From NCBI GenBank assembly GCA_947456005.1, contig CANGRP010000084.1:1-9559 (forward strand): a DNA stretch of 9,559 nucleotides. The letters run 5' to 3'. Made by a program: the position numbers and the translations under genes. This stretch comes from Caulobacteraceae bacterium. GTDB lineage: Bacteria; Pseudomonadota; Alphaproteobacteria; Caulobacterales; Caulobacteraceae. The notes beneath the pieces were generated by a model. It was not told where the DNA came from. It saw only the letters and a list, made by a program, of their open reading frames with translations, and did not search any database. This document shows positions 6,728 to 9,559 of this stretch, piece by piece. Within the stretch, counting starts at the first letter, position 1; the number at the start of each line of letters is the position of its first letter.

Positions 6728-7129
6728 TCAGGCTGTCAGGCTGTCCGGTCTTGGGCAGGCGCGCCCCTGCACGCCCCAGGCGAGGCCCAGTATGCTGCGG
6801 ACCAGGGCCCAGAGCCAGACCACCGCGACGGCGATCCCTGAGACAATGAGAAGCGGGATTCCGATCAGCACCACGGAGAACACCGCTCCCCAGAACATCG
6901 CAATAGAGGCCAGGGCCCACGCCAGGAGCCCGATCCAGAATGTCCGGATCTGGAACCGGTAATGGCTGCGGGCGATGGGCCCGGCCGCTTCCCTGGCCAC
7001 GAGCGCCATGATCAACCCGACGATGGCTGCGGGGGCGAAGCCGAGCAGCGAGGCGATGAACAGGCCATGGACGACGAGGACAAGCGTCAGGTCCTCGCCG
7101 GAGGGCGTCGTACCGGGATGGTCGGTCAT
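6728..7129 (-). CDS. Small integral membrane protein, DUF4870/COG3671-like
   Basis: This is a 133-residue membrane protein with about three hydrophobic segments (roughly residues 14-45, 64-85 and 83-114). The polar link between the first two carries SHYRFQIRTFW (55-65), which resembles the conserved loop of the DUF4870 / COG3671 family of uncharacterised membrane proteins. The C-terminus (RACPRPDSLTA) is short and polar. ATG 7129 overlaps the folB stop by 4 bp (ATGA read on the - strand), and AGGTGA lies just upstream, so it is the last gene of the folate operon and translationally coupled. The molecular function is unknown; co-transcription with folB does not by itself make it a folate protein. 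Confidence 0.82.
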   Translation of the reverse strand: MTDHPGTTPSGEDLTLVLVVHGLFIASLLGFAPAAIVGLIMALVAREAAGPIARSHYRFQIRTFWIGLLAWALASIAMFWGAVFSVVLIGIPLLIVSGIAVAVVWLWALVRSILGLAWGVQGRACPRPDSLTA

Positions 7130-7512
7130 GTCACCTGCCTTTCCAGTATAAGTTCAACCCCGGCCGCCTCAGCGTCTGGCGCCAGGGCCTCAGGCTTAAG
7201 GACCAGAACCCGGACCCGACAGGCGCCATCGTGCGCCAGGCAGGCCTCGGCCAGTCGTTCCGCGAACGTCTCGACAAGGTCGATATGGCCCTCGGCGGCG
7301 ATCCCGCAAGCGGCCCGGACCACCGTCTCGTAGTTGACTGTATCCGAAAGGCTCAGAACCCGCCGCTCGGAGAGATCGATCTCCACATCGATGGCGAGAG
7401 CCTGCGTCCGGCCCTGCTCGTGCTCATGGACACCGATACAGGCTTCCAGCCTGAGCCCACGGACAAGGACCTTCTGGCGGCGCGTCACGGACAGGGGCTT
7501 GGGGGAGGGCAT
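7126..7512 (-). CDS. folB: Dihydroneopterin aldolase
   Basis: FolB cleaves 7,8-dihydroneopterin to 6-hydroxymethyl-7,8-dihydropterin and glycolaldehyde in folate biosynthesis, in the cytosol, usually as a homo-octamer. The protein is 128 residues, near the family's ~120. Recognisable elements are the N-terminal strand and loop VRGLRLEACIGVHEHEQGR (the conserved Glu is E30 or E32), LSDTVNYETVV with Y61, the pterin-binding segment IDLVETFAERLAE with E81, and the catalytic Lys in VLVLKPEA (K106), followed by AGVELILER. ATG 7512 lies 3 bp after the stop of the FolM-like reductase, with no strong Shine-Dalgarno of its own, so translation probably follows from that gene. No folK is adjacent in the window; a membrane protein gene follows instead. 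Confidence 0.94.
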   Translation of the reverse strand: MPSPKPLSVTRRQKVLVRGLRLEACIGVHEHEQGRTQALAIDVEIDLSERRVLSLSDTVNYETVVRAACGIAAEGHIDLVETFAERLAEACLAHDGACRVRVLVLKPEALAPDAEAAGVELILERQVT

Positions 7513-7515
7513 GGC

Positions 7516-8241
7516 TCAACCCAGATGCTGTCCGCCGTCGACGGCGATCATCTGTCCGGTCACGCTGGACGCCCCGATCAGGTAGGTCAGGGCCTTGCCG
7601 ATATCCACGGGATCGACGGCGCGCCCCAAGGGCGTGGACGCGGCCTCGGCATCGAAGTCCTCAGGCGACTGGTCGGGGTTGGCCAGCACCGGCCCCGGCC
7701 CGATCGCATTGACCCGGATGCGCGGCGCCAGCTCGATCGCCATCATCCGGGTGGCGGACCAGAGGGCCGCCTTTGAAAGGGTGTAGGAGAAGTAGTCCGG
7801 ACCCGGGGCCATCACCCTCTGGTCGAGGATGTGGACGACATGACCGGCCAGGCCTTGGGCGGCCATCTCCCGCGACAGCACAAGGGGCGCTCGCAGGTTG
7901 ATGTTCAGGTGCTCATCCCAGGACGTCCGCTCGATCTCGGCGAAAGCGTCGTTCCGGAACAGGGACGCGCTGTTGACCAGCAGGGTGACCGGCCCAAGCG
8001 AATCGATGACACGGCGGACAAGGCCCGCCACCTCGGCTTCGTCGCTGAGATCGCAGGTAAAGATACCTCCCGATCGTCCCGTTTCGCGCACTTCCGCCAG
8101 CGCCGCCCGGGCGTCGTCGTCCTCGCGGCGGCAGTGGATGGCGACATCGAAGCCCGCCGCGGAACAGGCTCGGACAAGCTCCCGGCCGATCCGACGCGGC
8201 CCGCCAGTCACCAAGGCTGTGCCGCGAGCCGACATCGGCAT
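7516..8241 (-). CDS. folM: FolM/PTR1-like SDR family pteridine reductase
   Basis: This is a 241-residue short-chain dehydrogenase. The cofactor loop is TGGPRRIG (12-19) with basic residues, and HCRR at 36-39 suggests NADPH preference. The NAG-like motif is NSAS (90-93) and NLRAPL follows at 115-120. The catalytic Ser of ordinary SDRs is replaced by Asp: D140 in HILDQRV, with Y153 and K157 in YTLSK. This Asp-x12-Tyr-x3-Lys spacing is that of PTR1 pteridine reductase (D181/Y194/K198 in Leishmania) and of FolM-type dihydromonapterin/dihydrofolate reductases. The C-terminal RVNAIGPGPVLANP and VTGQMIAVDGGQH are typical. It sits 3 bp upstream of folB, which supports a pterin substrate. ATG 8241 is taken; M3 (8235) is an alternative. 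The exact pterin substrate is inference. Confidence 0.86.
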   Translation of the reverse strand: MPMSARGTALVTGGPRRIGRELVRACSAAGFDVAIHCRREDDDARAALAEVRETGRSGGIFTCDLSDEAEVAGLVRRVIDSLGPVTLLVNSASLFRNDAFAEIERTSWDEHLNINLRAPLVLSREMAAQGLAGHVVHILDQRVMAPGPDYFSYTLSKAALWSATRMMAIELAPRIRVNAIGPGPVLANPDQSPEDFDAEAASTPLGRAVDPVDIGKALTYLIGASSVTGQMIAVDGGQHLG

Positions 8242-8244
8242 GGC

Positions 8245-8325
8245 CTAGTCGAGCCGGCCCATGTCGATGATGTTCATCACGGCGAAGAACAGGAAGAATG
8301 GGATCACGATAAAGAGGGGGCTCAT
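8245..8325 (-). CDS. 26-residue single-span membrane protein heading the folate operon
   Basis: A short reading frame with 26 codons plus TAG, easily missed by length cut-offs. The product begins MSPLFIVIPFFLFFAVMNII and ends with the polar tail DMGRLD, so it is almost wholly one hydrophobic helix with a short charged C-terminus. AAGGAG (8332-8337 on the complement) sits 6 bases before the ATG, the clearest Shine-Dalgarno in this operon. The stop is followed after 3 bp by the FolM-like gene, which lacks a good ribosome binding site, so the small gene may drive its translation. The codons are G/C-ending throughout apart from TTT, CCA and the stop. I do not know a named family. Strength and position of the ribosome binding site, length and spacing make chance unlikely, but conservation has not been tested. 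Confidence 0.72.
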   Translation of the reverse strand: MSPLFIVIPFFLFFAVMNIIDMGRLD

Positions 8326-8349
8326 GGGGCTCTCCTTGCAGCAGGACGG

Positions 8350-8378
8350 GCTTTAGCTGCGGTCGCCGCACTTGTCGA
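8350..8378 (-). promoter_or_regulatory. Candidate promoter of the folate operon
   Basis: Read on the - strand, TCGACA (complement of 8373-8378) is followed after 17 bases by TAAAGC (complement of 8350-8355). This is a good -35 match and a weak -10 match for a housekeeping sigma factor. Transcription would begin near 8343, about 18 bases before the start of the 26-residue gene. It lies in the 100-bp gap between divergent genes, where a promoter is expected. The -10 element is poor, so this is tentative. Confidence 0.3.
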
Positions 8379-8425
8379 GGCGGCCATGGTGCGCGCAGAC
8401 TGCCCGAAGTCGCCCGGAGAACGTC

Positions 8426-9358
8426 ATGCCCCTCTCGCCCATCGACACCGCGTCGTTCCGCAAGATCGCCATGGGCATCGACCGGCCCGAGGATGTGGTC
8501 GTGAGCGTGGACGGCCGGGTCTTCGCCTCCGACCACCAGTGCGCCGTGGCCGAGATCCTGCCGGATGGGAGCTTTGTCCGCATGGGGCCGCAGGGCGGCG
8601 CGCCGAATGGGATCAACATGGACCGGGAGGGCCGGATCCTGATCGCCAACTTCGGCATCTACGACCGGCAGGAGGGACCCCTCCAGCGCTTCGATCCGGC
8701 GACAGGGGTCCACGAGACCCTGGTCGCGGAGGTCGGGGGGCGGCGCCTGACCAGCGCCAACTATCCGGTCATGGACCGGGACGGGAACATCTGGTGCGCC
8801 AACTCGACCCATGCCGAAACCTGGCCCCGGGCGCTGGACGGCCGGGCGGACGGGTTCCTGTTCGTCTTGCGGCCCGACGGGACCTGCGAGATCTTGGCCG
8901 AGGGCCTGAAGTTCCCGAATGGCCTGGCCCTTTCGGCGGACCACCGCCGGCTGTTCTGCGCCCAGACCTCGGCGGCGGACGTCCTGGTCTTCGATATCCT
9001 GCCTGGCGGCCGGTTGGGGCCCGGTGTCCGCTATGGCCCCGTGCTTGGCCATCTGGCGGGGCCTGGCCTTCCGCCCGCCCGGGAGGAGGATCTTGGCTAT
9101 ACAGACGGGGTCGGCATGGACGCCGAGGGCAACCTCTGGGTCTGCCTTCCGGCTGCGAACAAGATCGTCGCCATCACTCCATCAGGGGAGAAGGTGACCT
9201 TGATCCACGACCCCTCGGGGGAGGTGGTCAACCACCCCACGAATGTGACTTGGGGCGGACCGGATCTCCGCGACCTCTACATCGGCTCCATTCGCGCCGG
9301 TTACGTCCTGAAGGGCCGTAGCCCTGTCGCTGGATTGGCCCTGGTGCATCAGGCTTGA
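8426..9358 (+). CDS. SMP-30/gluconolactonase/LRE family protein
   Basis: This is a 310-residue predicted six-bladed beta-propeller of the SMP-30/gluconolactonase/LRE-like family (Pfam PF08450), whose members hydrolyse sugar or other lactones and esters using a divalent metal. Residues fitting the metal site are E22 in DRPEDVVV, N165 in FPNGLALS and D227 in YTDGVGMD, corresponding to the Glu-Asn-Asp ligands of SMP-30. Repeated blade motifs are visible: NGINMDREGRILIANFG, PVMDRDGNIWCAN, GMDAEGNLWVCLP and NVTWGG. There is no signal peptide, so it is likely cytosolic. ATG 8426 has GGAGA six bases upstream; an in-frame GTG lies further up (8372) without comparable support. It is divergent from the folate operon and 117 bp upstream of an aldehyde dehydrogenase gene. 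The substrate cannot be inferred from sequence. Confidence 0.9.
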   Translation: MPLSPIDTASFRKIAMGIDRPEDVVVSVDGRVFASDHQCAVAEILPDGSFVRMGPQGGAPNGINMDREGRILIANFGIYDRQEGPLQRFDPATGVHETLVAEVGGRRLTSANYPVMDRDGNIWCANSTHAETWPRALDGRADGFLFVLRPDGTCEILAEGLKFPNGLALSADHRRLFCAQTSAADVLVFDILPGGRLGPGVRYGPVLGHLAGPGLPPAREEDLGYTDGVGMDAEGNLWVCLPAANKIVAITPSGEKVTLIHDPSGEVVNHPTNVTWGGPDLRDLYIGSIRAGYVLKGRSPVAGLALVHQA

Positions 9359-9392
9359 GTCTGCCGATCCAGAGTCTGAATCCCCCTTCCAC

Positions 9393-9451
9393 GCGGGCGC
9401 CTGATCACTATTGTAAGGCCTGAAGGCGTCGCCGGACTCCCGGGCGCCCGC
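9393..9451. repeat. Inverted repeat upstream of the aldehyde dehydrogenase gene
   Basis: GCGGGCGCC (9393-9401) and its exact reverse complement GGCGCCCGC (9443-9451) are separated by 41 bases in the 117-bp gap between the SMP-30-like gene and the aldehyde dehydrogenase start. A smaller GGCG-T-CGCC palindrome lies between them (9425-9433). The arms could be paired operator half-sites or fold in the leader RNA. No T-run follows, so it is not a classical terminator. The repeat is directly visible; its function is unknown. Confidence 0.35.
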
Positions 9452-9475
9452 AAGAACCACATCCCGGAGGACGCC

Positions 9476-9559
9476 ATGCGCGAGTACGTGAAATTCTATA
9501 TCGACGGCCAGTGGGTCGATCCGGTCGAGCTGAAGACCCTCGACGTCATCAATCCCGCC
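9476..9559 (+). CDS. Aldehyde dehydrogenase family protein, N-terminus (partial, continues past window)
   Basis: Only the first 28 residues are inside the window: MREYVKFYIDGQWVDPVELK followed by TLDVINPA. The pattern 'F-I-D/G-G-W-V ... V-I-N-P-A' is the characteristic start of NAD(P)-dependent aldehyde dehydrogenases, before the 'T-E' that usually follows NPA. The strong Shine-Dalgarno CGGAGG five to six bases before ATG 9476 supports the start. The catalytic Cys and Glu lie outside the window, so the substrate class cannot be judged. It is on the same strand as the SMP-30-like gene. Confidence 0.78.
   Translation, partial: MREYVKFYIDGQWVDPVELKTLDVINPA

Noticed and set aside
6719..6734. AGCCT...AGGCT inverted repeat between the convergent genes as a bidirectional terminator
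   Set aside because: A 5-bp stem without T-runs on either side is too weak to call, although a terminator is expected here by position.
7913..9052. 379-codon - strand open frame opposite the SMP-30-like gene, running into the folM-like gene
   Set aside because: It is a codon-bias shadow of the propeller gene; its 3' part is an off-frame reading of the reductase.
7831..9321. 496-codon + strand open frame spanning the folM-like gene, the intergenic gap and the SMP-30-like gene
   Set aside because: It crosses two confident genes on different strands, is Arg/Gly/Pro rich without domain signals, and has no convincing ribosome binding site.
1..9559. Search for CRISPR arrays, tRNA/rRNA genes, insertion sequences, phage or defence modules
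   Set aside because: By reading, no spaced direct repeats, transposase motifs, tRNA-like folds or defence domains were found; the window is housekeeping and hypothetical genes.

Overview
The window is GC-rich, with G/C-ending codons dominating in the real genes. It is densely packed with short gaps, 4-bp start/stop overlaps and some TTG starts. Gene content (DUF1491, RF3, an RsmC/RsuA pair, a PTR1-like reductase next to folB, a DUF4870/COG3671-type membrane protein) fits an alphaproteobacterium, most likely Caulobacterales (Caulobacter, Phenylobacterium or Brevundimonas-like). That placement is inference from protein resemblance, not from a marker gene. No rRNA, tRNA, insertion sequence, phage gene, CRISPR array or toxin/defence module is visible. 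It reads as ordinary core chromosome, and there is no gap of more than 300 bases without a gene.

Layout. (1) Bases 1-114 hold the tail of an unidentified + strand gene. (2) Positions 127-1023 (- strand) encode an unknown exported protein with a clear signal peptide, divergent from a DUF1491 protein (1105-1437, +). (3) A 129-residue unknown cytosolic protein follows (1533-1922, +); its ribosome binding site lies inside a short perfect hairpin. (4) A tight + strand translation cluster runs 1988-5270: prfC (release factor 3), rsmC-like 16S rRNA methyltransferase and rsuA 16S rRNA pseudouridine synthase, spaced 8 bp and then overlapping by 4 bp. (5) A helical-repeat (TPR-like) protein at 5340-6716 ends convergently, 11 bp from the next operon. 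(6) A - strand operon is transcribed from 8325 down to 6728: a 26-residue single-span membrane protein, a FolM/PTR1-like pteridine reductase, FolB (dihydroneopterin aldolase) and a DUF4870-like membrane protein, with junctions of 3 bp, 3 bp and a 4-bp overlap. (7) Divergent from it are an SMP-30/gluconolactonase-family protein (8426-9358, +) and, running off the window, the start of an aldehyde dehydrogenase (9476 onward, +).

Two functional groups stand out. One acts on the small ribosomal subunit and on termination (prfC-rsmC-rsuA). The other acts on pterin/folate metabolism (folM-like and folB) and carries two small membrane proteins of unknown role at its two ends. The most overlooked item is the 26-residue gene at 8245-8325: it has a strong Shine-Dalgarno and leads the folate operon. 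I do not see convincing evidence of a wholly new multi-gene system.
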